Positions 12,167-23,207 of a stretch of 64,000 nucleotides of DNA are shown piece by piece; positions within the stretch are counted from its first letter, which is position 1, and every line of letters starts with the position of its first letter. Under the pieces are notes generated by a model. The model did no database searches, was not told the origin of the DNA, and was given only the letters and a program-made list of their open reading frames with translations. Source of the DNA: Actinernus sp. WN-2022 (Eukaryota > Cnidaria > Anthozoa > Actiniaria > Actinernidae). Where the stretch lies: contig JAOWCC010000655.1 of the NCBI GenBank assembly GCA_030867875.1, positions 9,818,269 through 9,882,268 of the forward strand. Reading direction: 5' to 3'. The translations under genes and the position numbers were made by a program.

Positions 12167-14535
12167 GTCTTTAAATATCAAACTTATACGCTATATATCT
12201 GCATCGTTTATATATTATGTATATCTTGAGAGTGTACATGTATGTATTTTATTAGTAACTTATGAGGCCATTGTAGGTTTATTTTCACAAAATGGTTCAT
12301 TAAAGATATTGTCATGGTATATAGCTATTATAATTATGACTATATGTGTTAAGTCTACTATAAAGTACATGTTCAGCATACACCAATATATCATATCTTA
12401 CCTGTATGTTGAGTTCGGGTTTCAACGCTGTTATTGAACGTCACTTGTGTGGGCACTTCAGTAACTAAGCAACATGAATACATCACATGTCATTATTAAC
12501 CAATATAAATGATAAATATCGTCCCTCAGTCGGACTTGATGTTTTCTATAACTTTCGCCTTGAATTATTGGACTTTACTAAATGGAGATAAAAGTACGTT
12601 ATTCTAGTTCTTCAGGTAAAACTCAAACACGCAACACTCAAATCAGGAAATATTCCAATTGCTGGTAAAATAGTGGGCATGTTAGCGCGTATAAGTATAG
12701 GTAATCATATGGTCTGGATTAATTTGAACTAGTGAGATTTTCAAAGAGTATCAAAATTGCGAATACAATTTGAGCTCTTCGAAAAATCTCACGAGTTCGA
12801 ATTAATCCAGAATTACACGGGAAAAAGAAAGCCATATGATTACTTGTTAATAAATAAATATTAATCCACGTATATTTCTGCTTTATGTCGTGATGTTATT
12901 CAAAGGATTTTGTAAAGGATATTGCAAAATCAATTCACATTGGTATTGTTTAGAGCAAGATTTCACATAAGTTGGGAAGGAAATATTTATGTAGCAAGTA
13001 CCTTATTATAGGAAATTAACAATGCACTTTATTAACGCGATTTTACAAAATTCGCGTTAATTTAATGTATCTTAATTAATGTCGATGTAAATTTAATGCA
13101 CGCTATTTTACAACATTGTTATTTTAAAGCACCTTTATTTCATTTCAAAACCTTATTAGTTCATGACTCCTCTATTGGCTCTTCAGAGTCACTATTGCGG
13201 TTTGGTTTCCGTCAATCAAACGAGTGAGCAGCTCTTGGTGATTTCACCGTGAGGCTTTGAAAGATCTTTTGAATTGATAGGGTCTAGTTAGGCTTCAAAC
13301 CCAAATTTTCGGCTTTAAAAATTTTTTAGAAACATCCGTGCACTTGTCTTGGAAGGTTTTATTGACGGAAGCCAAAACGCAGTTTGGCGTTCAGAAATGT
13401 AAAGTGCGAGTTTGCAGAATTATGAAAATCGCAGTAAATAAAGCAAGATGCTTATCGAAAAATTCGCGTTAATTTAATGCATGTAAACCTAACTTTTGAA
13501 AAATTCGCGTTAATTTAGTGTAACGTAAATTTTCTTCGCGTTGTCAACGTGCATTGTTAATTTCCTATAATAAGGTATGTACTTTACAGAGACTGTAGCA
13601 ATCATGTACATTATTTGTGACTGTGTCAGGAAAAAAATATTAATGAATTGGGAGACAGCCACTATAGCGTCACAGTAAATGTAAATGGTTTATTTACCCA
13701 CATGACACTTAGGAATAACAAAATACCGGCGTTACAACGTATAGCTGGTATTTATATTCTGTGTTGCATACTTAGCAAGTGCCGCGGTAAGCGCGTTAAT
13801 TGGGTTGTGAGTTCATTAGTAGTCTTTTGTAGTTAGGGTATTTAAGGGTATTTAAGGGTACACGTTGTTATCGTGTTTCTCTTCGGCCGCGTACTACCTA
13901 GCAGGCAGACTTCTTTTAGTTCCGACTAGTATGCAAATGACCCGCAGAGTTCACTGATCTTTTTCGACTATAAGTCCTGACCTTCGACAGCTTATCACGT
14001 AGCTTATCTTTCAATGACCTACTAATTTCTCGTCGGTTATCGATACGGGGTTTTATTTATTGAAGTCTCAAGAACATTCTTCTAGCTTTTCAATCAAAAT
14101 CCTTCTACGTTAAAAGACTAGAGCAGCAAACGGTAATTCAACCACCAGTACAAGGTTCTTGACAAGTTGAAGCAGGCTGTTAAGCATCTACCTACATCTG
14201 AAAGGGCAATCTAGTCCAAGAGGGAGCCATATAAGAAGCCTCCGACTTCGAGGACGAAAAACATGTTTTTCAGGTTAGAGAGGTTAGAGAGAAGTGCACG
14301 TGAGCGCAGAGAGGCGTGCGAAACAGGTAGTGTCAAGCGTTGGACTCGACAAAGACCACCATATCGTCGATTTAATGTCGACATTCTTGCCTCTCCTGCG
14401 GTTCTATGCAACCAAGTTTCGCCCTGTAATGTTTATCTAATCCCACTCCTGCATGGCCTGTGTTCAGATTGGTTATTGCTTTAAGATAAGTTGTTCATGT
14501 AGTTGCAATTATATTTTGTACTGCTAGTAGCCGTC
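12167..14535. repeat. Tandem duplication, unit 1
   Basis: Direct repeat of 14532-16113. Shared landmarks include 'ttgagttcgggtttcaac', 'gcaagtgccgcggtaagcgc' and the closing 'ctgctagtagccgtc'. Unit 1 has two extra blocks: 211 bp at 12187-12397, flanked by CTTA on both sides, and the MITE at 13001-13575. Removing both makes the lengths agree almost exactly. Each unit holds a foldback around 'ctggattaattt' (about 12713-12825 here). I see no coding signal. Confidence 0.85.
13001..13575. mobile_element. 575-bp MITE, TA target, 27-bp perfect TIRs
   Basis: Both ends read CCTTATTATAGGAAATTAAC inward and stay identical for 27 bases. The element sits between two TA dinucleotides (12999-13000 and 13576-13577). 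The equivalent place in tandem unit 2 reads 'gcaagtatgtacttt' with a single TA, so the empty site is visible in the same window. A TA duplication points to the Tc1/mariner group. No ORF, so it depends on a transposase from elsewhere. 'ttcgcgttaattta' recurs several times inside. Confidence 0.92.
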
Positions 14536-16113
14536 TTTAAATATCAAACTTACCTGTATGTTGAGTTCGGGTTTCAACACTGTTATTGTACGTCACTTGT
14601 GTGGGCACTTCAGTAACTAAGCAACATGAATACATCACATGTCATTATTAACCAATATAAATGATAAATATCGTCCTCCAGTCGGACTTGATGTTTTCTA
14701 TAACTTTGGCCTTGAATTGTTGGACTTTACTAAATGGAGATACAAGTACGTTATTCTAGTTCTTCATGTATAACTGAAACACGCAACACTCAAATCAGGA
14801 AATATTCCAATTGCTGGTAAATGAGTGGGCATGTTAGGGTGTATAAGTCAGTTGGTAATCATATGGAGTCAAATGCAATTCTGGATTAATTTGAACTAGT
14901 GAATTTTTAAAAGAGTATCAAAATTGCGAATACAATTTGAGCTCTTCGAAAATTCTCACGACATCAAATTAATCCAGAATTGCACGGGAAAAAGAAAGCC
15001 ATATGATTACTTGTTAATAATATTCATCCACGTATATTTCTGCTTTTTGTCGTGATGTTATTCAAAGGATTTTGTAAAGGATATTGCAAAATCAATTCAC
15101 ATTGGTATTGTTTAGAGCAAGATTTCACATAAGTTGGGAAGGAAATAATTATGTAGCAAGTATGTACTTTACAGAGACTGTAGCAATCATGTACATTATT
15201 TGTGACTGTGTCAGGGAAAAAATATTAATGAATTGGGAGACATCCACTATAGCGTCACAGTAAATGTAAATGGTTTATTTACCCACATGACACTTAGGAG
15301 TAACAAAATACCGGCGTTACAACGTATATCTGGTATTTATATTATGTGTTGCATAGTTAGCAAGTGCCGCGGTAAGCGCGTTAATTGGGTTGTGAGTTCA
15401 TTAGTAGTCTTTTGTAGTTAGGGTATTTAAGGGTACACGTTGTTATCGTGTTTCTCCGGCAGCCGCGTACTACCTAGCAGGCAGACTTCCTTTAGTTCCG
15501 ACTAGTATGCAAATGACCCGCAGAGTTCACTGATCTTTTTCGACTATAAGTCCTGACCTTCGACAACTTATCACGCAGCTTATCTTTCAATGACCTACTA
15601 ATTTCTCGTCGGTTATCGATACGGGGTTTTATTTATTGAAGTCTCAAGAACATTCTTCTAGCTTTTCAATCAAAATCCTTCTACGTTAACTGACTGGAGC
15701 AGCAAGCGGTAATTCAACCACCAGTACAAGGTTCTTGACAAGTTGAAGCAGGCTGTTAAGCATCTACCTACATCTGAAAGGGCAATCTAGTCCAAGAAGG
15801 AGCCATATAAGAAGCCTCCGACTTCGAGGACGAAAAGCATGTTTTTCAGGTTAGAGAGGTTAGAGAGAAGTGCACGTGAGCGCAGAGAGGCGTGCGAAAC
15901 AGGTAGCGTCAAGCGTAAGAATCGACAAAGACCACCATTCGTCGATTTAATGCCGACATTCTTGCCTCTCCTGCGGTTCTATATATGCAACCAAGTTTCG
16001 CCCTGCAATATTTATCTAATCCCACTCCTGCATGGCCTGTGTTCAGATTGGTTCTTGCTTTAAGATAAGTTGTTCATGTAGTTGCAATTATATTTTGTAC
16101 TGCTAGTAGCCGT
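14532..16113. repeat. Tandem duplication, unit 2
   Basis: Second direct copy of 12167-14535 without the MITE and without the 211-bp block. Divergence between units looks like a few percent. The ORF of 62 codons at 15233 (and 13648 in unit 1) differs between units almost only by amino-acid-changing bases, so I do not treat it as a gene. Confidence 0.85.
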
Positions 16114-16683
16114 TCTTTTTGTTTTTATTCACGGCTCCCACTTGCTGATTCTCAACTAACTTTGTTTTACACTTCAGCCCGATGTTATGCCTGTAGGTTA
16201 CCGGGCTGTATCCAGTATTCACCGTAATCGTATTGTTATTATTCCTGTTAGGGGGGTACTTACATGAAAAATGTGTATGTATGTGAGGCCAAGAGGCTCA
16301 AACCCTGACCCTGTTTGACCGAATCCGAGCTCCAAAACCCTGATTGCCCCCTTTTTTGAAAAAAAAAGACAAGGTCGAATATATATCCCGGCCGGTATAC
16401 CGCGTACCGGGATTGCATGCAAAATACGGAACATTTCAAGTCGGGACGTGGCATTGGGTAAACAAATCAGCAGATGAAGTACATAGATAAGTACTGAAGT
16501 ACGGGAACCTCAGTGCTTGCATGAACATGTAATCCTGTTGGTTTCAACGCACACTGCCGGCACTGTATTTGTATTGAACTTCGGCACAATATGATATGAC
16601 GGGTTATTTTCTTATTGTAAATATTACTGTTTGACGTAAATTATCAATATAGTAAAAACAAGCATCATATTCTTTGATTATAT
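16114..16683. other. Gene-free stretch 3' of the membrane-protein gene
   Basis: No protein or RNA gene recognised. If the exon at 16725-17454 continues by splicing on the minus strand, its next exon would have to lie here or further left. I found no convincing acceptor-exon pair. Confidence 0.4.
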
Positions 16684-17454
16684 TTAATAGGTTTTACTGT
16701 CAAATAGTTTAAAAGTTGACTTACGTGGTAGTGCATGATCATTCTTTGTGGTCAGTAGTATAGACAGTACGATAACAATTCCAAGGACACAGACACCAGA
16801 GAGAACTGATCCTAAGAAGAATTTCCTAGTCCAATAGGGATGTACACCTTGTTCACCTTCAGACGAACACTCGGCAGAAGGAAGAATGGTTAAATACTTT
16901 GGTTCAGATGCGTCAGCATTATTCTGCCAGTTGGATGAGCTTGGCTCAGGAATTTCTTCATAAATCGGTTCTTCCTGTTCCTCTGTAGGTGTCGCAGTGT
17001 TGTTAGTAAACAGGGGCTCGTAAATGGCAAGCCCAGGTTGTGGTCTTGTGCCTCCATCATTGTCAGTGTCTGTACTAACTGTGTTCACATGTATTAATTC
17101 AAAATTGACTTTTGGCCACACATTGCTAGTACATTCTGTGTTACCAGCAGCCTTCATGCACTGCTGCATCTGCAAAGCTTCGACGGCATCTTGCTTTTCC
17201 GTAGCCGTTCTTTCATCTCTTTCACTGTCAACAAGTGGCTCCTTGTTTTGAAGACAATTGGAGTCCTCCCTATAATTTAATTCCACGGCTGACCCATAAC
17301 GTCTCACTAAAATTGTGCTCTGACTTGCCTTTGGTTGGTTATTTCGATTCGCGCTTTCTGTTTTCTTTCTCGACCCATGAATCTCTGGTTGTTCTTGCTC
17401 TTTCGACTCCATCTCGGTCTGTAGATTCCTCCAATTGAGCCGGTTATTAGCCAT
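16684..17454 (-). CDS. Single-pass membrane protein with YEEI and YLTI motifs, copy 1
   Basis: A 256-residue frame starts MANNRLN; a stop lies two codons upstream of this ATG, which supports the start. There is no signal peptide. Residues 1-210 are hydrophilic and acidic, with EEPIYEEIP and KYLTILP near the end. Residues ~212-234 form one hydrophobic helix (FFLGSVLSGVCVLGIVIVLS), preceded by TRK, so the long N-terminal part is probably cytoplasmic (type II). YEEI is the classic Src-family SH2 ligand when phosphorylated. At 16724-16719 the minus strand reads GTAAGT, a strong splice donor, so the last ~13 residues may be intron read-through. A longer paralog is at 47574-48578. Function unknown; signalling is inference. 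Confidence 0.65.
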   Translation of the reverse strand: MANNRLNWRNLQTEMESKEQEQPEIHGSRKKTESANRNNQPKASQSTILVRRYGSAVELNYREDSNCLQNKEPLVDSERDERTATEKQDAVEALQMQQCMKAAGNTECTSNVWPKVNFELIHVNTVSTDTDNDGGTRPQPGLAIYEPLFTNNTATPTEEQEEPIYEEIPEPSSSNWQNNADASEPKYLTILPSAECSSEGEQGVHPYWTRKFFLGSVLSGVCVLGIVIVLSILLTTKNDHALPRKSTFKLFDSKTY

Positions 17455-17605
17455 TTTCTAATACATGTAGTAGATTGTTTTAGAAAAGAGTGTGTTAAGC
17501 TCCTAAAAAAATGAACAAAAGTTCAGTAAACAACATTGCATACAGCCATTACCTTTTAAGAAACACCCTGTGACAAAAGTCAAACTGCGATTAGATCCTA
17601 CAATT
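17455..17605 (-). promoter_or_regulatory. Conserved upstream region of the membrane-protein family
   Basis: The ~150 bases before the start ATG resemble the upstream regions of copy 2 (48579-48705) and of the truncated paralogs at 33383-33562 and 58803-58985. On the minus strand, pyrimidine-rich 'ttcattttttta' then GGAGC just upstream looks like a splice acceptor, so the start codon may lie in a second exon behind a 5' UTR exon. This is inference from the sequence pattern. Confidence 0.45.
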
Positions 17606-17801
17606 GAATACTAAAAAGCAAAAGGAAGGCTGACAGCTGGTTCGCTTATTTTGTATTCATTTTAATCTAGTGGCTAGAACGCGAGGAGCATGACGAACTT
17701 AAGGTCACTTTGAAATTCTCTGCGGGAGTTGGCCTTCGTGTCGGGTTGTCATGGCGACTGATTCAATCAACACTTGAACACCTTGTAGATTTACTCATTT
17801 A
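17606..17801. other. Gene-free spacer
   Basis: Nothing recognised between the membrane-protein upstream region and the MITE. Confidence 0.4.
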
Positions 17802-18283
17802 CAGTGAATTCTCTCTTAAGCGAGCACCCTTGGTGGACGGACAAAGTGGTCGCTTACGGGAAAAAGCAACACAGGTAGCCCAAATGCTTGCTAAACGGAT
17901 CAGACTTCTAGCACAACTCTAGCGCGCTGTCACCATAACAATATACCTAAGCACAGAAGTTCTAGCTCCAGTTTTCCCAATCTTTTTCAGTTTCCTATCT
18001 GTCAGCGCCATTAAAAATTGTACTTTGTGGTATTTGAGTATTGATTTTCAAAAAATACAGTACAATCTACTTTGGTGGTCGCTTATTGGAAACAAAAAAC
18101 AATAGAAAATGTCAAGTGTTGAGACTAAAAAGTGGTCGCGGTCGCTTAAGAATGTTTGCGTTGGTCGCTTACGAAAGAGATTTTACAACAGAATTTGACT
18201 GAGAACAAAACGGTTCTTTGGTGAAGTGGTCGCTTATGGGAGGTGGTCGCTTACGGGAAGTGGTCGCAGGAGAGAGTTGACTG
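17802..18283. mobile_element. 482-bp TA-target MITE with CAGT ends and GGTCGCTTA repeats
   Basis: The element starts CAGTGAATTCTCTC and ends GAGAGAGTTGACTG, imperfect inverted repeats, and lies between TA dinucleotides (17800-17801 and 18284-18285). CAGT ends and a TA target fit the Tc1/mariner superfamily. The inside repeats GTGGTCGCTTA about six times in one orientation toward the right end and once in the other toward the left end. Non-coding. Confidence 0.8.
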
Positions 18284-18509
18284 TAGTTCTATTTGAGTAC
18301 GAGTACATCTTTATTTATACATGGAAAATCATCAGTTACATACATAGATAAAAAAACACTAAAATATGAAACTGTTTTACATGAAAGCCATGTTGCAGGG
18401 ACGAATAAGAAAAATAGGAATGTCATATATAAGAAATATTTACATAAGGTTAAAATAACTCGATTTTGTAAGATTCAAAATGAAGTTATTTAAACTAGTT
18501 GATTGCCTT

Positions 18510-21176
18510 ACTTCTCAGGCAGTTCATTCCATAACTTAGCCCCACTAAAGCGAAAAGCCTTTTTACCGAAATTGGTTCGTGGCCGTACGAGGGTTAGTTT
18601 TGTTGATGAGCCTCTACAAATTACAATCTTAGGGGCTCATCAACAAAACTAACCCTCGTACGGCCACGAACCAGGATAAATATTCAGGAGACAGGTTAAA
18701 GCCTTATAAATCATTTTTGCTTTTTGTTTGATTCGTCGAATATATAGTCTGTCCCAATTTAGAGTACTTAGGAGCTCATCAATCTTAGTATCAAAGGGTA
18801 AACCGGTTATTATTCTGGCAGCTCGGTTTTGCAACTTTTGTAGATTCTCGGCAAGTCCTTTGTTTAGATTTATTCTACAGTAATCAAAATGAGGGAGTAT
18901 GAGAGTATCATAGACACTTAACAGTGCTTTGGGGGGGGGTATGAAAGGCTTTATACGTCTGAGTGCACCTAGACCTGAGGAGATTTTCTTCATGAGTTTG
19001 TTAATGTGGGTTTTCCAAGACAAATTTTCATCTAGATGTACACCAAGATATTTTGTTGAGGTAACTCTTTCTATGACTTTACCATCAATGGTGAAAGATA
19101 AATATTTCGGAAAATTTGTTAATTTCTGGTGGGAACCCACTAGCAACAATTCAGTTTTTGTTGCATTTAGGGTGAGTCTATTTGCACAAAGCCAATTTCT
19201 AACATTTTGGACGTCGAGTACAGTCCTAAGCATTCTTCTATCTCTCTCGGACTCTCGCCGGTTACTGTTAAGTTTGTATCATCGGCGTACATCCGAGGAA
19301 AATATTTTAATAGGCAGTTGGGTAGATAGTTGATGTAGAGTAAAAACAGAAGGGGCGGCCTAGGATCGTTCTTTGGGGCACGCCGCAATTGCGGGTTCTG
19401 GGACTAGATGTTTCATTATTTATCCTGCATCGTTGCTGCCTGTTACTAAGATACGAGTCAAACCAGTTCAAAGAAGCTTGATCTAATCCATACAATTTAA
19501 GTTTTTCAAGAAGGATTTTGTGATCGACAGTGTCAAACGCTTTTTCAGATCCAGTAATAACACAGCATTGACATGTCCTTTGTCAATGCTGTAGTACCAC
19601 TGGTCTGTGGCTTCTAGTAATGCTGTCACCGTAGAGTGGAGGGTGCGAAATCCCGATTGGCTATTAGTAAGGATTTTATGTTCTTGAAGATAATCATAAA
19701 ACTGATCAAATACCAGCCTTTCAAATAATTTTGCAACAGCAGAGATAATAGAGATTGGTCTATAGTTATCTGGATCAAATTTAGTACCCTGTTTAAAGAG
19801 AGGAGTAACTCTTGCAAGCTTCCAATCTTGGGGGAAGATCCCTTTTGCTATAGATAAATTAAATAGTGAGGTTAGAGAGGGGCTAACAATTTCAGCTGCA
19901 TCTCTTAGTAACCTGGAAGGGATATTATCTAATCCTGTGGCTTTAGCTAAAGGGAGCTTCTTTAGTAATCTGAGGACTTGCCTTCCTTCAATAGGTTTGA
20001 TTTGAAATGAGGAATCTACTGTCTTTAGATAAGTTTTGAAAGACATATTATTATCGGAGATCTTTCCTCCTAATTTGGGGCCGATTTCGGCAAAATGCTG
20101 GTTCAAAGCCTCGGCGATCTCTTTTGGATCTTCGATCGTATTTCCCATAATGTTAATTTTGTTTAATATGGTTGTATTAACTTTATGGGACCTTAGCTCG
20201 TTAATAGCTTTCCACATTTTCTTCTGATCACCATTATTAGTTTTAATGGTGTCATGGAAGTAGTTTGCTTTAGCATTGCGGATATCATTATTCAATTTAT
20301 TTCGGGTTTGTTTGTATCTTAACCAATCTGCTGAATCGTTTGTCTTAATTGCTGAAGCTTTCAGCCGATCCCTTTCAAACATTGTTCGTTTCAGGTCATG
20401 AGTGATCCAAGGAGATTGTTGGGGACGGATACGTTTTGATTTAAATGGAGCATGTTTATCAGCTACTTCTAGGAAGAGTGTTTTCCATAATTCCCACGTC
20501 TCGTTGGGATCGTTAATTTGGTCTAATTGTTCCCATGGTTGCTTCTGTGAGTCATTCTGTAAGGCTTCAGGGTTAAATTTAGAGAAATTCCGAAAAGTCA
20601 ATAGTTTGTGTCCGGCATGCTTAGGATTTAACTTGTGTGTAACACACCAGAGCAAATATGTTTTTCTGCATAATTAGTTACAACTAAATCTATTAGACTA
20701 CTCGTTGTTTCAGTAACCCGCGTTGGTTCCTTAATGAGTTGAGTTAACTCATATATAGTAAATATATCCTTTAATGTTGTAATTAGGTTATTGTCATTGG
20801 TTAAAAAGTTGCAGTTCAGGTCTCCCAGTACATAAAGCTCTTTCCCTTCAGCATCAATTTGTCCAATCAGATTTTCGAAATGTTTCATAGTATCAATAGG
20901 AGCACTGGGAGGCCTATACCACGCGAGAATGATAAATGGTTTACTTCTAGGTTTTTGTATTTCTACACATAAATTCTCTAGGTCATTCGTAGACAGATCA
21001 TCCCGAAGGGTGTAGTTAATACCAGCTCTAACATAGATACATACTACTCCACCGCCGTTTCTATTTCGATCCCGGCGAATTAATTCATATCCCGGTAAAT
21101 AGATCTCATTATCAAGAATTTGATTGTCCAATTTAGTTTCATTTATAGTAAGGATATCTAATAGTTGATTTGACAT
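18510..21176 (-). pseudogene. LINE ORF2: endonuclease and reverse transcriptase, broken
   Basis: In minus-strand order: endonuclease (21176-20628; ILTINETKLDN, NGGGVVCIYVRAG, LYVLGDLNCNFL); a linker and reverse transcriptase N-part (20655-19483; NYRPISIISAVAKLFERLVF, ATALLEATD-like region, AVLLLDLKK); a shift into 19495-19307 and 19388-19167 (YADDTNLTV, catalytic); then 19233-18649 (TKYLGVHLDENLSWKTHIN); finally the tail at 18600-18510 ending AKLWNELPEK. The expected LD-x-SKAFD block reads LDLKKRLTLS after a frame change, so the catalytic core is damaged. Role as for other LINE polymerases; inactive here. Confidence 0.85.
18574..18672. repeat. Perfect 39-bp inverted repeat, 21-nt loop, inside the LINE
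   Basis: Arms 18574-18612 and 18634-18672 are exact reverse complements, beginning GGTTCGTGGCCGTACGAGG. On the minus strand the arm nearer the 3' end encodes the expected ORF2 text (STKLTLVRPRTNF leading into FGKKAFRF). The other arm is an inverted extra copy that replaced coding sequence. Confidence 0.9.
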
Positions 21177-21352
21177 AAAGACCCTTAATTCGTCAATATG
21201 TTTTAGGAGACTATTACTTTTATGTTAATACAGGCCATTTTAAACCCTCGACAAGTGGGGAGGGAGTATGGGATAGGTAACGTATCAGTTAAACTAATAG
21301 GGCATTGGGAGTTTTGTGTCAGGAAATGGTCTGCCCGAGGAGTTTTAGAATT

Positions 21353-21830
21353 TCAATCAACATTAATATGATCTGAATAATTACGTAAGAGTTGATTAAT
21401 CCCTTTCTGATTTAGGTGTAGTCCTCCTGCGTTAAGGCCTGACTCGTTAATGTTAGTGTTTGTTAAGAGGGGCAATCCCCGATGGTTACAAAACCTCTTG
21501 AGTAGTTTGTTTACCTTTTCACTTCTGCATAAGATAGCGGAGACTTTGGTGTTTGGGGATTCCATTTCAATCTGCCCGGCGGGTTAAGTTCATAATACTG
21601 TCTGCAATTTCAAGTGGAGTTTGCGCTGATTTCAGATAATTTTTCCTATGTGCAGGATGATATTTTCCGGCTCCTTTCTAGCGATTGGTTTGATGTAGTC
21701 TTGCATGTCTTCAACTGTAGCTCCCGAAAACGATTTCACTACGACTTTGTGTTGATTTGATAATTTCCAGCCTGGAATTATTTGGATGATGGAATCGCCT
21801 ACTACAACAGTCACCGGTTTTCTTTGCTGT
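21353..21830 (-). pseudogene. SGNH/GDSL-type esterase domain of LINE ORF1, frameshifted
   Basis: 21830-21632 encodes VVVGDSIIQ, the GDS nucleophile block, then GATVEDMQDYIKP and ENIILHIGK. After a frame change, 21565-21353 encodes EKVNKLLKRFCNHRG and LNAGGLHLNQKGINQLL, the last block with its catalytic His. The usual Asp before that His is not visible (GG in its place). CR1/L2 elements often carry such an esterase in ORF1; the role proposed for it is lipid or membrane interaction. Broken copy. Confidence 0.7.
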
Positions 21831-22116
21831 TTGTCGGCGAATACATCGGGCTAATTGCGGTGGATCTTGGCAGGTTGTTTGGTAGAATATGCCGATTCTG
21901 GGTTGGTTTTTCGGCCTGGCACAAACTTAGCTTGAGAGATTTCATCGTTTGGCGCATTTTCAGTATCTCTAAACTGTCTTTGTTTGTCACGCTTGGATTT
22001 CTTTTTTTGTTTATTTTCGACGGTTGTCCACGGAATTTCTGCCAGGTCATTAGTAGCAGGGGTGGAATTCACGCTGCTGCATGGTGTTTGGCCTGTTGGT
22101 GTTAGTCAAGTAGGCT

Positions 22117-22626
22117 TCATTTGCTACAATTTGTTAACTGAGTAACTTTGTTTCTTAGAACTGATATTTCATTTTTCATGTCCGCCATCTTAGTTTTTAT
22201 ATTAGACTCGGCCTTTGGATTGATGTAATCCCAAATCTTTGTGATCTCAGACTCCACTCTCTTGAGTTGGCTTCTGACATCCGGCGTTTCATCCTCATCT
22301 GTATCAGTAGATAAGTCGATTTCAGACGCGTCTTTATCTTCAGAACTTGTTTGATCGCAAGTGATCACTGCCGCTACTTCGTTTTCTTTTGTCATTTCGT
22401 TCGAATCTACAACGAACTCCTCGTCACTCTCTACTGTCGTCTCCTGGTCGGCTACACCATTTTCCTCTCTTCGTTCATCCTTCTCTTCTTCGCTATTGAT
22501 GGCGGCTAACATTCGTTCCTGGAGAATTTGTTTAGTACCTGTAGTGTCAAGGTCCCTTTTCGTCAGTTCAGTCCTCAATTCTTCAACTCTTAACTTCATT
22601 ATCCTAGTAGACGTTAATTCACTCAT
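22117..22626 (-). CDS. LINE ORF1 N-terminal protein with SAP domain
   Basis: I take the Met at 22626 (MSELTSTRIMKL) as the start, because the SAP motif follows at once: MKLRVEELRTELTKRDLDTT then GTKQILQERML (residues ~10-42). SAP domains bind AT-rich DNA. Residues 45-130 are highly acidic (DETPDVR, EIDLSTDTDEDE) and the end (ISVLRNKVTQL) is coiled-coil-like. The frame stops at 22117, about 290 bases before the esterase text, with one or more frame changes between. An open extension of 12 codons upstream of the chosen Met exists and is probably untranslated. Confidence 0.7.
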   Translation of the reverse strand: MSELTSTRIMKLRVEELRTELTKRDLDTTGTKQILQERMLAAINSEEEKDERREENGVADQETTVESDEEFVVDSNEMTKENEVAAVITCDQTSSEDKDASEIDLSTDTDEDETPDVRSQLKRVESEITKIWDYINPKAESNIKTKMADMKNEISVLRNKVTQLTNCSK

Positions 22627-22724
22627 ATTTGGGTAATGTAGGAACAATTTGATTTGTTTCACTAATACCGATAGAGAGCTTCAAAAAACACCGCCTAAGA
22701 AGTAGCAACAGTTGCAGAATTACT

Positions 22725-22885
22725 GGTTATTTCATGGTTTTCTATGGAATACGGGCGAATATTTCACGAGAAATTTGTATTATTTAGTATACAGTCAACG
22801 AGCCTTTAGGCGAGTTGTATACCAAAATAATATGAATTTCGAGTTAAATTTTCGCCAGTATTCCATAGAAAACCATGAAATAACC
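22725..22885. repeat. 161-bp foldback with 28-bp perfect ends
   Basis: GGTTATTTCATGGTTTTCTA begins a 28-base arm (22725-22752) that is exactly complementary to 22858-22885. Imperfect pairing continues inward for ~30 bases on each side. Because of this symmetry both strands give similar meaningless frames (FHGFLWNTGE on each strand). Confidence 0.85.
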
Positions 22886-22886
22886 A

Positions 22887-23207
22887 TATTATCCTATAAA
22901 TAACAAATTTACAAAAAGATTTATCACGAAAACAAAGTAACTTACCGGACGACAGACTGCAAATTTTCTTGCCGGAAAACACCAATTTCGAGTGGCGACC
23001 GCGCACGTCTGCAGACTAATTATGTATTCAAAATGGTGAATTCTTATTGGCTGATAAAGAAATGGCGCGAAATTTCCTGCATTTTGATTGGCCTTGACCT
23101 AGCCATGAAATACCGCTCTGTATTTCATAGACAAACCATGAAATACCACCCTGTATTGCATAGTAAAGCTGAGCCCTGATTGGCTGAAATATAATATTTA
23201 TAGGATA
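22887..23207. mobile_element. Probable MITE with 15-bp ends ATTATCCTATAAATA
   Basis: ATTATCCTATAAATA near 22889 is inverted at about 23190-23206. Inside the right end lie two repeats of a 'ccatgaaatacc' motif and 'ccctgattggctgaaat'. No ORF. Boundaries are approximate and no target duplication was fixed. Confidence 0.5.

Larger units (their letters stand above)
18286..22690 (-). mobile_element. CR1/L2-group LINE with SAP and esterase ORF1
   Basis: Minus-strand element. The 5' part holds ORF1 (SAP domain, then SGNH esterase) and the rest holds ORF2 (endonuclease, reverse transcriptase), all with frame breaks. Read on the minus strand, the 3' end is 'ataaataaagatgtactcgtactc', a short repeated tail rather than poly-A. 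The tail abuts the MITE at 17802-18283 within a few bases. Confidence 0.8.

Noticed and set aside
13648..13836. 62-codon frame conserved in both tandem units (also 15233-15421)
   Set aside because: The few differences between units nearly all change amino acids, and it lies in an otherwise non-coding duplication; no selection for a protein is visible.
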